From Serpens sp035497915 (GTDB lineage: Bacteria; Pseudomonadota; Gammaproteobacteria; Pseudomonadales; Pseudomonadaceae), in assembly GCF_035497915.1 (NCBI RefSeq), contig NZ_DATJCS010000004.1:57120-121119 (forward strand): DNA of 64,000 bases, read 5' to 3'. Under the pieces are notes generated by a model. It made no database searches, was not told the DNA's origin, and worked only from the letters and a program-made list of their open reading frames with translations. Below are positions 46,309-55,758 of the stretch, piece by piece. Position numbers and translations under genes: made by a program. How positions within the stretch are numbered: position 1 is the stretch's first letter; the number at the start of each line of letters is the position of its first letter.

Positions 46309-47745
46309 TTAGCGCTTCTTACGGTTGGCGACGTGGATGGCATGGCCATTCACGGCCAAAGCCGCTTCGTGAAGCGACTCGGACAGAGTCGGGTGCGCGA
46401 ACACCATCATGCCCAGGTCTTCGGCGCTGGTGCCGAATTCCATGGCGATGGCGCCCTGCTGGACCAGCTCGGCGGCGCTCGGGCCTACCACATGGACGCC
46501 CAGCACGCGGTCAGTCTTGGCATCGGCGATGACCTTGACGAAACCGGCGGTTTCGTTGGCGGCCATGGCGCGGCCGCTGGCGGCGAACGGCGCGACACCG
46601 ACGTTGATTTCCACGCCTTCGGCCTTGAGCGTCTGCTCGGTCTTGCCGACCCAGGCGATTTCCGGGTGGGTGTAGATCACGCCCGGGATCAGGTCGTAGT
46701 TCATCTGGGTCTTGTGACCGGCGATGCGCTCGGCAACCATCACGCCCTCTTCCGAGGCCTTGTGGGCCAGCATGGCGCCGCGCACCACGTCACCGATGGC
46801 GTACACGCCCGGCACGCTGGTGGCGCAGAAGTCGTCGACGAAGATGAAGCCGCGCTCATCCATGGTCACGCCGCTGTCGGCGGCCAGCAGGTTGGTGGTC
46901 ACCGGACGACGGCCGACCGCGACGATCAGCTTGTCGAAGGTCATCTTCTGCTCGCCGCTGGCGTCGCTGAAGGTGACGACCACTTGCTCGCCCTTGATCT
47001 CGGTACCGGTCACGCGGGCGCCCAGGCGGATGTCCAGACCCTGCTTGGTGAGGATCTTCTGGGCTTCCTTGGCGATCTGCTCGTCGGCGGCGGCCAGGAA
47101 CTTGTCCATGGCTTCCAGCACAGTGACCTGGCTGCCCAGGCGTGCCCACACCGAACCCAGCTCCAGACCGATCACGCCGGCGCCGATCACGCCCAGCTTG
47201 CCGGGAACGGTCTGGAAGTCCAGGGCGCCGGTGGAGTCGACGATGACCTTCTGGTCAACCGGGGCCGGCGGGATTTCGACCGGCTTGGAACCGGAGGCCA
47301 GGATCACGTTCTCGGCGGCCAGCACTTCAACACTGCCGTCGGTCTTGGTGACTTCGACCTGCTTGCCGGCCAGCAGCTTGCCGTGGCCTTCGAACACGGT
47401 CACGCCATTGGCCTTCATCAGCGCGGAGACGCCGCCGGTGAGGTTTTTGACGATCTGGTCCTTGCGGCCGACCATGGTCGGCACGTCCATCTTCACGTCA
47501 CCGGTGCTGATGCCGTGCAGCTTGAAGCTCTCGTGGGCTTCGTGGAACTTGTAGGAGCTGTCCAGCAGCGCCTTGGAGGGGATGCAGCCGACGTTCAGGC
47601 AGGTGCCGCCCAGGGCCAGCTTGCCGTCCTTGCCGGTGAACTTCTCGATGATGGCGGTCTTCTTGCCCAGCTGGGCCGCGCGGATGGCAGCGACATAGCC
47701 GCCGGGGCCGGCACCGATCACCACGACGTCGAATTTCTGGCTCAT
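46309..47745 (-). CDS. lpdG: Dihydrolipoamide dehydrogenase, E3 of 2-oxoglutarate dehydrogenase
   Basis: 478 residues. FAD loop GAGPGGYVAAI, redox disulfide in GGTCLNVGCIPSKA, NAD loop GAGVIGLELG, second FAD segment YAIGDVVRGAMLAHKA and the catalytic His-Glu in HPTLSESLHEA. It reoxidises dihydrolipoyl groups on SucB with NAD. The Pseudomonas LpdG is the E3 for the sucAB complex and the glycine cleavage system. Start at 47745 (MSQKFDVVVIGAG). Confidence 0.96.
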   Translation of the reverse strand: MSQKFDVVVIGAGPGGYVAAIRAAQLGKKTAIIEKFTGKDGKLALGGTCLNVGCIPSKALLDSSYKFHEAHESFKLHGISTGDVKMDVPTMVGRKDQIVKNLTGGVSALMKANGVTVFEGHGKLLAGKQVEVTKTDGSVEVLAAENVILASGSKPVEIPPAPVDQKVIVDSTGALDFQTVPGKLGVIGAGVIGLELGSVWARLGSQVTVLEAMDKFLAAADEQIAKEAQKILTKQGLDIRLGARVTGTEIKGEQVVVTFSDASGEQKMTFDKLIVAVGRRPVTTNLLAADSGVTMDERGFIFVDDFCATSVPGVYAIGDVVRGAMLAHKASEEGVMVAERIAGHKTQMNYDLIPGVIYTHPEIAWVGKTEQTLKAEGVEINVGVAPFAASGRAMAANETAGFVKVIADAKTDRVLGVHVVGPSAAELVQQGAIAMEFGTSAEDLGMMVFAHPTLSESLHEAALAVNGHAIHVANRKKR

Positions 47746-47781
47746 AGGGTTTCCTCTTCGAAAATTGCGGAGTCCACAAAC

Positions 47782-47810
47782 GGCAGAGCCCGGACATGCC
47801 GGGTTCTGCC
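47782..47810 (-). other. Hairpin between sucB and lpd
   Basis: GGCAGAGCCCGG (47782-47793) and CCGGGTTCTGCC (47799-47810) form a 12-bp stem (one G-T pair) with a 5-base loop, 20 bases past the sucB stop. Confidence 0.6.
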
Positions 47811-47830
47811 TGACGCGAATCACACGTCGA

Positions 47831-49042
47831 TCAGATGTCCAGCAGCAGGCGCGCCGGGTCTTCCAGCAGTTCCTTGATGGTGACCAGGAAGGTGACCGCT
47901 TCCTTGCCGTCCAGCAGGCGGTGGTCGTAGGACAGCGCCAGGTACATCATCGGCAGGATGACCACCTGGCCGTTAACGGCCATCGGGCGCTCCTGGATCT
48001 TGTGCATACCCAGGATGGCGGACTGCGGCGGGTTGACGATCGGGCTGGAGAGCAGCGAACCGAACACACCACCGTTGGAGATGGTGAAGGTACCGCCGGT
48101 CATTTCTTCCAGGGTCAGCTTGCCTTCCTTCGCCTTGCGGCCGTAGGCAGCAATGCCGCCTTCGATTTCCGCCAGGCTCATGAACTCGGCGTTGCGCAGC
48201 ACCGGAACCACCAGGCCACGGTCGCTGGACACGGCCACGCCGATGTCCTGGTAGCCGTGGTAGACGATGTCGTTGCCGTCGATCGAGGCGTTGACCGCCG
48301 GCTGGCGCTTCAGCGCTTCAACCGCAGCCTTGACGAAGAAGGACATGAAGCCCAGGCGCACGCCATTGTGCTTCTTCTCGAACATGTCCTTGTACTTGGC
48401 GCGCAAGTCCATGATCGGCTTCATGTTGACTTCGTTGTAGGTGGTCAGCATGGCCATGGAGGACTGAGCCTCGACCAGACGCTGGGCCACCTTCGCGCGC
48501 AGACGGGTCATCGGCACGCGCTTCTCGACGCGGTCGCCGGCGGCGAACACCGGAGCGTCGGCGGCCGGAGCAGCGGCCTTGGCAGCCGGAGCGGCCGGCT
48601 TGCCGGACGCGGCAGCGACGGCGTCTTCCTTGGTCACGCGACCACCCTTGCCGGTGCCGTCGATGCTGTTGCGGTCGAGGCCGGCTTCGTCGGCGATCTT
48701 GCGCGCGGCCGGGGACAGGATCTTGTCCTCGGCGGCGGCCGGAGCGGCAGCAGCGGCGGCAGGGGCCGGGGCAGCGGCAGCAGCGGCCGGAGCAGCAGCG
48801 GCAGCGCCTGCGTTCAGGGTGCCCAGCAACTCGCCGGAGAGAACGGTTTCGCCCTCGCCCTTGATGATTTCACCGACCACGCCATCGGCTTCGGCCAGCA
48901 CTTCCATGACGACCTTGTCGGTCTCGATGTCGACGATCAGTTCGTCGCGCTTGACGGCTTCGCCCGGCTTCTTGTGCCAGGTGGCAACGGTGCCGTCGGC
49001 AACCGATTCCGGGAAGGCGGGGGCTTTGATCTCAATAGCCAT
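47831..49042 (-). CDS. sucB: 2-oxoglutarate dehydrogenase E2, dihydrolipoamide succinyltransferase
   Basis: 403 residues in the usual E2 order. One lipoyl domain with the modified lysine in ETDKVVMEV; an Ala/Pro-rich hinge of about 40 residues; a peripheral-subunit-binding domain (ILSPAARKIADEAGLD); a second Ala-rich hinge; and the acyltransferase core with LALSYDHRLLDGKEA (catalytic His). It transfers succinyl groups to CoA. It follows sucA by 38 bases. Confidence 0.97.
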   Translation of the reverse strand: MAIEIKAPAFPESVADGTVATWHKKPGEAVKRDELIVDIETDKVVMEVLAEADGVVGEIIKGEGETVLSGELLGTLNAGAAAAAPAAAAAAPAPAAAAAAPAAAEDKILSPAARKIADEAGLDRNSIDGTGKGGRVTKEDAVAAASGKPAAPAAKAAAPAADAPVFAAGDRVEKRVPMTRLRAKVAQRLVEAQSSMAMLTTYNEVNMKPIMDLRAKYKDMFEKKHNGVRLGFMSFFVKAAVEALKRQPAVNASIDGNDIVYHGYQDIGVAVSSDRGLVVPVLRNAEFMSLAEIEGGIAAYGRKAKEGKLTLEEMTGGTFTISNGGVFGSLLSSPIVNPPQSAILGMHKIQERPMAVNGQVVILPMMYLALSYDHRLLDGKEAVTFLVTIKELLEDPARLLLDI

Positions 49043-49080
49043 GTGATGAATTCCTGTCTTTCCGATACTTCGTTCGGGGA

Positions 49081-51912
49081 TTAAATGTTGAAAGCGTCAT
49101 GCAGCAGTTTTTCCTGCTGCTCGGCATGCATCGACGGGTAGCCGCACGCCGGAGAAGCGGAGGCCTCGCGGCCGGCGTACTCCAGGAACAGGCCCTTCTG
49201 ATGCGCGCTGGCGACACGACGCATGTGGTGCTGCGAGCAGTACCAGGCACCCTGGTTCATCGGCTCTTCCTGGCACCAGATCACCTTCTTGAGGTTCTTG
49301 TAGGGCGCCATGATCTCGGCCAGATCCTCTTCGGGGAACGGGTACAGCTGCTCGATGCGCACGATGATGGTGTCGTCACGCTGCTCGTTGCGACGCTTGG
49401 TCAGCAGGTCGTAGTAGACCTTGCCGGAGCACATGACCAGACGCTCGACCTTGGCCGGATCGATGGCATCCACTTCCGGGATCACGGTCTGGAAGGAGCC
49501 TTCGGCCAGGTCTTCCAGGGTCGAGATGGCCATCGGGTGGCGCAGCAGCGACTTGGGCGTCAGGGCGATCAGCGGCTTGCGCAGCGGACGCACCACCTGG
49601 CGACGCAGCATGTGGTAGACCTGCGCCGGGGTGGTCGGCACGCAGACCTGGATGTTGTGCTCGGCGCACAGCTGCAGGTAGCGCTCCAGGCGCGCGGAGC
49701 TGTGCTCCGGACCCTGGCCTTCATAACCGTGCGGCAGCAGGACGGTCAGACCGCACAGGCGGCCCCACTTGGTCTCGCCGCTGGAGATGAACTGGTCGAA
49801 CACCACCTGGGCACCGTTGGCGAAGTCACCGAACTGGGCTTCCCAGATCACCAGCGCGTTGGGCGTGGTGGTGGAGTAGCCGTATTCGAAGGCCAGCACG
49901 GCTTCTTCCGACAGGAAGGAGTCGTACAGGTCGAAACGCGGCTGGCCCTCGAAGAGGTTCTTCAGCGGAACGTAAGTGGTGGCGTCCTTCTGGCTGTGCA
50001 GCGCGGCATGGCGATGCGAGAAGGTGCCGCGGCCGACGTCCTGGCCGGTCATGCGCACCGGGTGGCCGTCGTGCAGCAGGGTGGCGTAGGCCAGGGTTTC
50101 GGCATAGCCCCAGTTGATCGGCATGGCGCCGGCGGTCATCTTCTGGCGGTCTTCGTAGACCTTGCCCACCTGGCGCTGCACCACGACGCCTTCCGGAATG
50201 CGGGTCAGGCCGGCGGCAATCTCGCGCAGCTTGTCCAGCGGCACGCGGGTGTCGTGGCGAGCGGTCCAGGCATGGCCCAGATACGGCGTCCAGTCGACGA
50301 ACAGCTCGGCGTTCGGCTCCTTGACCAGGCTCTTCACCACGTGCTGGCCGTTGTCCAGGGCGGTGCGGTACTCGTCGATCTTGGCCTGCACGTCCTCGTT
50401 GCTCTGCGCGCCGGCCTTGATCAGGGCGTCGGCGTACAGCTCGCGGGTGGTGCGCTGCTTGGCGATCTGCTGGTACATCAGCGGCTGGGTGCCGCTCGGC
50501 TCGTCGGCCTCGTTGTGGCCGCGACGGCGGTAGCAGACCAGGTCGAGGACCACGTCACGCTTGAACTGCATGCGATAGTCAACGGCCAGTTGGGTCACGA
50601 ACAGCACCGCTTCCGGATCGTCGCCGTTCACGTGCAGGATCGGCGCTTCGATCATCTTGGCCACGTCGGTGGCGTACTCGGTGGAGCGCGCGTCCAGCGG
50701 GTTGCTGGTGGTGAAGCCGACCTGGTTGTTGATGACGATGTGGATGGTGCCACCGGTCTTGAAGCCGCGAATCTGCGACATCTGGAAGGTTTCCATCACC
50801 ACGCCCTGGCCCGCGAAGGCCGCATCGCCGTGGATGGAGACCGGGAGAACCTTGTCGCCGTTCGGATCGAGACGACGATCCTGGCGGGCACGCACGGAAC
50901 CCTCGACCACCGGGGAGACGATTTCCAGGTGCGACGGGTTGAAGGCCATGGCCAGGTGCAGTTCGCCACCGGGGGTGGTGACGTTGGAGGAGAAGCCCTG
51001 GTGGTACTTCACGTCACCGGAGGACAGACCCTCGACCTTCTTGCCTTCGAACTCGTCGAACAGGTCGCGCGGGTTCTTGCCGAAGGTGTTCACCAGCATG
51101 TTCAGACGGCCACGGTGGGCCATGCCGATGACGATTTCCTTCATGCCGTAGGAGCCGGAACGCTGGATGATCTCGTCGACCATCGGAATCAGGCTTTCGC
51201 CACCTTCCAGACCGAAGCGCTTGGTGCCCGGGAACTTGGTGCCCAGGTACTTTTCCAGGCCTTCGGCGGCGGTCAGACGCTCCAGCAGGTGGGCCTGCGC
51301 GTCACGCGAATAGGCGGGACGACCACGCACGCTCTCCAGACGCTGGGCGAACCACTTGCGCTGTTCGGAGTCGGTGATGTGGTTGAATTCCGCACCAATG
51401 GTGCGGCAATAGGTCTCTTGCAGGGACTGGACGATCTCGCGGAGAGTTGCCGCCTCCTTGCCAATGAACAGCTCGCCCGTCTGGAACGTGGTGTCCAGAT
51501 CGGCGTCGGTCAGACCGTAGTTCTGAATGGTGAGGTCGGCCGGCACCTGACGCTGCCACAGACCCAGCGGGTCGAGTTGGGCGGCCTGGTGACCACGGGC
51601 GCGAAACGCCTGGATCAGGCGCAGAACCTGGACCTGCTTCTTGTCATGCTCGCTGCTCACGCTCGCGGCGGAAGCCGGCTGCGCGCGACGCTGGTTCTTG
51701 GCAAGCAGGACGAAGTGATCGCGAATGGGCGAATGCGGAACGTCGGTGGTGTTGCCGCCGTCGTTCGGCAGCTTCTGGAAATAGGTGCGCCACTCTTCGG
51801 GCACAGCGTTGGGGTCGTGCAGATAGAGCTCGTACAGCTCCTCGACATAGGCAGCGTTACCACCGGAAAGGTGGGCACTGTTCCACATGCGCTGCATTAC
51901 GCTTTCTTGCAT
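49081..51912 (-). CDS. sucA: 2-oxoglutarate dehydrogenase E1
   Basis: 943 residues, thiamine-diphosphate dependent. Early motif WNSAHLSGGNAAYVEELY, active-site VIGMAHRGRLNMLVN, cofactor-binding GDAAFAGQGVVMET and NNQVGFTTS, and the C-terminal WCQEEPMNQGAW. Decarboxylates 2-oxoglutarate and passes succinyl to the SucB lipoyl arm. The start has GAGGGTGA upstream. A 243-base gap separates it from sdhB, so an internal promoter is possible. Confidence 0.97.
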   Translation of the reverse strand: MQESVMQRMWNSAHLSGGNAAYVEELYELYLHDPNAVPEEWRTYFQKLPNDGGNTTDVPHSPIRDHFVLLAKNQRRAQPASAASVSSEHDKKQVQVLRLIQAFRARGHQAAQLDPLGLWQRQVPADLTIQNYGLTDADLDTTFQTGELFIGKEAATLREIVQSLQETYCRTIGAEFNHITDSEQRKWFAQRLESVRGRPAYSRDAQAHLLERLTAAEGLEKYLGTKFPGTKRFGLEGGESLIPMVDEIIQRSGSYGMKEIVIGMAHRGRLNMLVNTFGKNPRDLFDEFEGKKVEGLSSGDVKYHQGFSSNVTTPGGELHLAMAFNPSHLEIVSPVVEGSVRARQDRRLDPNGDKVLPVSIHGDAAFAGQGVVMETFQMSQIRGFKTGGTIHIVINNQVGFTTSNPLDARSTEYATDVAKMIEAPILHVNGDDPEAVLFVTQLAVDYRMQFKRDVVLDLVCYRRRGHNEADEPSGTQPLMYQQIAKQRTTRELYADALIKAGAQSNEDVQAKIDEYRTALDNGQHVVKSLVKEPNAELFVDWTPYLGHAWTARHDTRVPLDKLREIAAGLTRIPEGVVVQRQVGKVYEDRQKMTAGAMPINWGYAETLAYATLLHDGHPVRMTGQDVGRGTFSHRHAALHSQKDATTYVPLKNLFEGQPRFDLYDSFLSEEAVLAFEYGYSTTTPNALVIWEAQFGDFANGAQVVFDQFISSGETKWGRLCGLTVLLPHGYEGQGPEHSSARLERYLQLCAEHNIQVCVPTTPAQVYHMLRRQVVRPLRKPLIALTPKSLLRHPMAISTLEDLAEGSFQTVIPEVDAIDPAKVERLVMCSGKVYYDLLTKRRNEQRDDTIIVRIEQLYPFPEEDLAEIMAPYKNLKKVIWCQEEPMNQGAWYCSQHHMRRVASAHQKGLFLEYAGREASASPACGYPSMHAEQQEKLLHDAFNI

Positions 51913-52155
51913 GCTTGGTCACCCTCGATAAGGGAACACCATCGGCGTGGAAACCGCAGCACGGCGTGCCTGAGCAACTGGTTAAGCCACTACGGGACCC
52001 CGCAGATAGACCGGGTTTTTACCGGATGCCCCTGATAGCCATCATTTACTTTTCAGGAAGAGTTCGGTGCTTTGTGAGCTCCGGACCCGCTTAAAACTAC
52101 GCTGCCGGGGTTAGCCGACAGCGCAGAGGTACAGCCTCGGTACGACCCCGAAGGA
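51913..52155. other. sdhB-sucA intergenic region
   Basis: 243 bases without a gene. No terminator was found, so transcription from the sdh promoter may continue into sucA, possibly joined by an internal promoter. I could not identify reliable promoter hexamers. Confidence 0.5.
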
Positions 52156-52875
52156 TCAGGTACCGCTTTGCAGCAGCATGTTGCGGATGTGACCGATGGC
52201 CTTGGTCGGGTTCAGACCCTTCGGACATACGTTCACGCAGTTCATGATGCCGCGGCAACGGAAGACACTGAACGGATCGTCCATGGCCGCCAGGCGCTGT
52301 TCGGTCATCGTGTCACGGCTGTCAGCCAGGAAACGATAGGCCTGCAGCAGTGCGGCCGGGCCGAGGAACTTGTCCGGGTTCCACCAGAAGGACGGGCAGC
52401 TGGTCGAGCAGCAAGCGCACAGGATGCACTCGTACAGACCATCCAGCTTCTCGCGATCTTCCGGAGTCTGCAGACGTTCGATGGCCGGAGCCGGCGAGTT
52501 GTTCTGCAGGTACGGCTGCACCTTCTCGTATTGCTTGTAGAAGATGCTCATATCGACGGCCAGGTCACGGATGACCGGCAGACCCGGCAGCGGACGAATC
52601 ACCAGCTTGCCGTTCTTCACCACGCTGGACAGCGGAGTGATGCAGGCCAGGCCGTTCTTGCCGCTGATGTTCATGCCATCGGAGCCGCAAACGCCTTCAC
52701 GGCAGGAACGACGGTAAGAGAAACCCTCGTCCTGTTCCTTGATCAGCGCCAGCACGTCCAGGACCATCAGATCCTTGCCGTCGATTTCGACGTTGAAGTC
52801 CTGCATGTAGGGAGACGCATCGCGCTCCGGGTTGTAGCGGTAAACGCTTACTTGCAAAGTCTTGGGCAGAGACAT
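52156..52875 (-). CDS. sdhB: Succinate dehydrogenase iron-sulfur subunit
   Basis: 239 residues. The 2Fe-2S ligands lie in SCREGVCGSDGMNISG, the 4Fe-4S in CILCACCSTSCPSFWW and the 3Fe-4S in CRGIMNCVNVCPKG. It carries electrons from the flavin of SdhA to the quinone site. Last of the four sdh genes; 11 bases after sdhA. Confidence 0.97.
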   Translation of the reverse strand: MSLPKTLQVSVYRYNPERDASPYMQDFNVEIDGKDLMVLDVLALIKEQDEGFSYRRSCREGVCGSDGMNISGKNGLACITPLSSVVKNGKLVIRPLPGLPVIRDLAVDMSIFYKQYEKVQPYLQNNSPAPAIERLQTPEDREKLDGLYECILCACCSTSCPSFWWNPDKFLGPAALLQAYRFLADSRDTMTEQRLAAMDDPFSVFRCRGIMNCVNVCPKGLNPTKAIGHIRNMLLQSGT

Positions 52876-52886
52876 TCACATCACCC

Positions 52887-54659
52887 TTAGTAAGTACGTA
52901 CTTTCGGTTCGAACGCCGGCACAGTCTTCGGCGCGAAGTTGACGGCGCGCTTGGCGACACGCTTTTCGCCCGGGAAGTACAAGGTATGGCACAGCCAGTT
53001 CTGGTCGTCGCGCTCTTCGTAGTCTTCGCGGGCGTGGGCGCCACGGGACTCGGTACGGGTGTCGGCGGCGATGGCAGTCGCTTCGGCCACTTCGAGCAGG
53101 TTCTGCAGCTCGAGCGCTTCGATGCGCGCGGTGTTGAACGCCTGGCTCTTGTCGTTGATCTTGACGGTGGCGATGCGCTCGCGCAGATCGGCCAGCTGAG
53201 CGATACCCTTCTTCATGTATTCACCGGTACGGAATACACCGAAGTAGTTCTGCATGCAGCTCTGCAGCTCGCGCTTGAGCGGAGCCACTTCTTCACCGGA
53301 GGTGCGCTCGTTGACACCGGACAGACGCTTCAGGGAAGCCTCGATGTCGCTCTCGCTGGCGCCACGGGTATCGACGCCTTCCTTCAGCGCCTTCTCCAGG
53401 TGCAGACCAGCGGCACGACCGAACACGACCAGGTCGAGCAGCGAGTTGCCGCCCAGACGGTTGGCACCGTGTACCGATACGCACGCCACTTCGCCCACGG
53501 CGAACAGGCCTTCGATGATGGTGTCGTTGCCGTTGGCATCCTGGGTGATGGCCTGGCCATGAATGTTGGTGGCGATGCCGCCCATCATGTAGTGGCAGGT
53601 CGGGATGACCGGGATCGGCGCAACAACCGGGTCGACGTGCGCGAAGGTCTTGGACAGTTCGCAGATACCCGGCAGGCGGCTGTGCAGCACGTCCTCGCCC
53701 AGGTGGTCCAGCTTCAGCAGCACGTGATCCTTGTTCGGACCGACGCCGTTGCCGGCGATCACTTCCTTGACCATGGAGCGGGCGACCACGTCGCGGCCGG
53801 CCAGGTCCTTGGCGTTCGGAGCGTAACGCTCCATGAAGCGCTCGCCATGGGCGTTGATCAGGTAACCACCCTCACCGCGGCAACCTTCGGTCACCAGCAC
53901 GCCGGCGCCGGCGATACCGGTCGGGTGGAACTGCCACATTTCGATGTCCTGCACCGGGATGCCGGCGCGCAGGGCCATGCCCACGCCGTCACCGGTGTTG
54001 ATCAGGGCGTTGGTGGTGGACGCATAGATGCGGCCGGCGCCACCGGTGGCCAGGACCACAGCCTTGGAGCGGATGTAGACGGTTTCGCCGGTCTCGATGC
54101 AGATGGCGATGACGCCGACGATGGCGCCGTCCTGGTTCTTCACCAGATCCACGGCATACCATTCGTTCAGGAACGAGGTGCCGCTCTTCAGGTTGGCCTG
54201 GTACAGGGTGTGCAGCAGAGCGTGACCGGTACGGTCGGCAGCAGCGCAGGTACGGGCAGCCTGGGTGGGGTTATCCGGACCCTTGGACTGACCACCGAAC
54301 GGACGCTGGTAGATGCGGCCCTGCTCGGTACGGGAGAACGGCAGACCCATGTGCTCGAGTTCGAACACGGCCTCCGGACCCACGGAACACATGTACTCGA
54401 TCGCGTCCTGGTCACCGATGTAGTCGGAGCCCTTGACGGTGTCGTACATGTGCCAGCGCCAATCGTCGTTCGGGTCGGCCGAAGCGATGGCGCAGGTGAT
54501 GCCGCCCTGGGCGGACACGGTGTGCGAACGGGTCGGGAAGACCTTGGTCACCACGGCGGTCTTGTGACCACCCTGGGCCAGTTGCAGCGCGGCGCGCATA
54601 CCGGCGCCACCGCCACCGACGATGATGGCGTCGAAGGAAAGAGTGCGAATGCTAGACAT
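52887..54659 (-). CDS. sdhA: Succinate dehydrogenase flavoprotein subunit
   Basis: 590 residues. FAD loop VGGGGAGMRAALQLA, the covalent-flavin histidine in RSHTVSAQGG, and active-site residues in MEFxx-like WQFHPTGIAG and HGANRLGGNSLLDLV. Oxidises succinate to fumarate. It starts three bases after sdhD. Confidence 0.97.
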   Translation of the reverse strand: MSSIRTLSFDAIIVGGGGAGMRAALQLAQGGHKTAVVTKVFPTRSHTVSAQGGITCAIASADPNDDWRWHMYDTVKGSDYIGDQDAIEYMCSVGPEAVFELEHMGLPFSRTEQGRIYQRPFGGQSKGPDNPTQAARTCAAADRTGHALLHTLYQANLKSGTSFLNEWYAVDLVKNQDGAIVGVIAICIETGETVYIRSKAVVLATGGAGRIYASTTNALINTGDGVGMALRAGIPVQDIEMWQFHPTGIAGAGVLVTEGCRGEGGYLINAHGERFMERYAPNAKDLAGRDVVARSMVKEVIAGNGVGPNKDHVLLKLDHLGEDVLHSRLPGICELSKTFAHVDPVVAPIPVIPTCHYMMGGIATNIHGQAITQDANGNDTIIEGLFAVGEVACVSVHGANRLGGNSLLDLVVFGRAAGLHLEKALKEGVDTRGASESDIEASLKRLSGVNERTSGEEVAPLKRELQSCMQNYFGVFRTGEYMKKGIAQLADLRERIATVKINDKSQAFNTARIEALELQNLLEVAEATAIAADTRTESRGAHAREDYEERDDQNWLCHTLYFPGEKRVAKRAVNFAPKTVPAFEPKVRTY

Positions 54660-54662
54660 GAA

Positions 54663-55031
54663 TCAGATACCCCACAGAATCTGCACGCCCCAGACGAACA
54701 GCACAAACTGCAGCACGCCGCAGGCCGCCTGGAAGAAGAAGCGCAACACGGTTGCCCAACGACCGAAAGCCATCGGCGTCAGGTAGTCAGTCGAGATGGT
54801 CCACATGCCAACCCAGGCATGGATGACCGTCGCCAGCAGCGCCAGCAGACTGAAGATGCGCATCGCATTGTGGGAGAACAGGCCGTGCCAGTCGGCATAG
54901 GTCAGACCGGGATGAAACAGCACGAAGCCGAGCAGGAAAATGAAATACGCAGCCAGCACGACCGCAGAGACGCGCTGAGCCATCCAGTCATAGAGGCCGG
55001 AGCGCGAAAAGTTAGTGACGTTGGTTACCAT
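54663..55031 (-). CDS. sdhD: Succinate dehydrogenase membrane anchor SdhD
   Basis: 122 residues, three membrane helices. SRSGLYDWMAQRVSAVVLAAY opens the first helix, and HAWVGMWTISTDYL holds the haem/quinone-site residues. The ATG at 55031 lies inside the end of sdhC (7-base overlap); a GTG two codons upstream is less likely. Anchors SdhAB in the inner membrane. Confidence 0.95.
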   Translation of the reverse strand: MVTNVTNFSRSGLYDWMAQRVSAVVLAAYFIFLLGFVLFHPGLTYADWHGLFSHNAMRIFSLLALLATVIHAWVGMWTISTDYLTPMAFGRWATVLRFFFQAACGVLQFVLFVWGVQILWGI

Positions 55032-55399
55032 ACCCACACCCCAGCCAGGACAATCAATACTACGGCAACGGCTATGACGATCTTCGAGCCGAGCTTGCCG
55101 CCCTCCAGCGTCTCACCGACACCGGCATCCATGAACAGGTGGCGAATCCCGGCCACCAGGTGGTACAGCAGAGCGGACAGCAGACCCCAGATCACCAGCT
55201 TTGCCAGCGGACTGGCCAGGCATGCCTTCAGCTCTTCGAAGCTCTCCTCGGATGCCAGGGACATGTCGAGCCCATAAAGGAGCACGACGAGGCCAAGGAA
55301 CAGGATCACGCCGGAGACGCGGTGAAGGATGGACGTGTAAGCGGTGACAGGGAGCTTGATAGTCCTAAGGTCTAGGTTTACTGGTCGTTGGCTATTCAC
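55025..55399 (-). CDS. sdhC: Succinate dehydrogenase cytochrome b556 subunit SdhC
   Basis: 124 residues, three membrane helices. RPVNLDLRTIKLPVTAYTSILHR-type start with the SILHRVSG motif, and YHLVAGIRHLFMD containing the haem-ligand histidine. The start is GTG (complement of 55397-55399); no ATG precedes it in a sensible place. First gene of the operon, with a leader of about 120 bases. Confidence 0.94.
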   Translation of the reverse strand: MNSQRPVNLDLRTIKLPVTAYTSILHRVSGVILFLGLVVLLYGLDMSLASEESFEELKACLASPLAKLVIWGLLSALLYHLVAGIRHLFMDAGVGETLEGGKLGSKIVIAVAVVLIVLAGVWVW

Positions 55400-55529
55400 G
55401 GCTTCTTTTCACACTTTGAGCCCCAGGAAGCAGGGCGTTGTTGTTGGGAAGTGCACTGGTCAGGTACCCACCCCACATGGAGTGCAACCGCCAAAACACA
55501 GGCGCTATGCCCATGACGGCCGGCTACGG

Positions 55530-55558
55530 AGTATAGACAGTTAGCCCACTAATGACAA
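55530..55558 (-). promoter_or_regulatory. sdhC promoter (sigma-70 type)
   Basis: On the minus strand TTGTCA (55558-55553), 17 bases, TATACT (55535-55530). The predicted start gives a leader of about 120 bases before sdhC. Confidence 0.75.
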
Positions 55559-55672
55559 CGCGACCTGCCGCCACTAAAGGCGAATGGCGAGCCCGAAAAG
55601 AATGCCGTAAAAAAGCCCTCCTGCCCTCATGAGATTCGTCGGAACCCCTTCATTTTTCAGGGGTTACGCAAA

Positions 55673-55700
55673 TTGACATTCGGTTTTATCGCTCTATAGT
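55673..55700 (+). promoter_or_regulatory. gltA promoter (sigma-70 type)
   Basis: TTGACA (55673-55678), 16-base spacer, TATAGT (55695-55700). The transcript should start near 55707, about 50 bases before the ATG. Confidence 0.82.
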
Positions 55701-55758
55701 GATGCCGGCCCTACATGGGGGGCTGCTGATGATTCCAAGCATAACCAGGAGGCCACTC

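Larger units (their letters stand above)
55400..55758. other. Divergent sdhC/gltA control region
   Basis: 359 bases with no gene. It holds the sdhC promoter (55530-55558), the gltA promoter (55673-55700), an inverted repeat AACCCCT/AGGGGTT (55643-55649, 55659-55665) just upstream of the gltA -35 box, and a CAACAACAAC stretch in the sdhC leader. Confidence 0.75.

Noticed and set aside
49099..52035. A 978-codon open frame on the plus strand opposite sucA
   Set aside because: It is antisense to a certain gene. Long antisense frames are common in high-G+C DNA because stop codons are rare there; the product is His/Gln/Arg/Val-rich with no recognisable domain.
52986..55277. A 763-codon open frame on the plus strand opposite sdhA and sdhD
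   Set aside because: Same reason: antisense to sdh genes, biased composition, no motif, no ribosome site.
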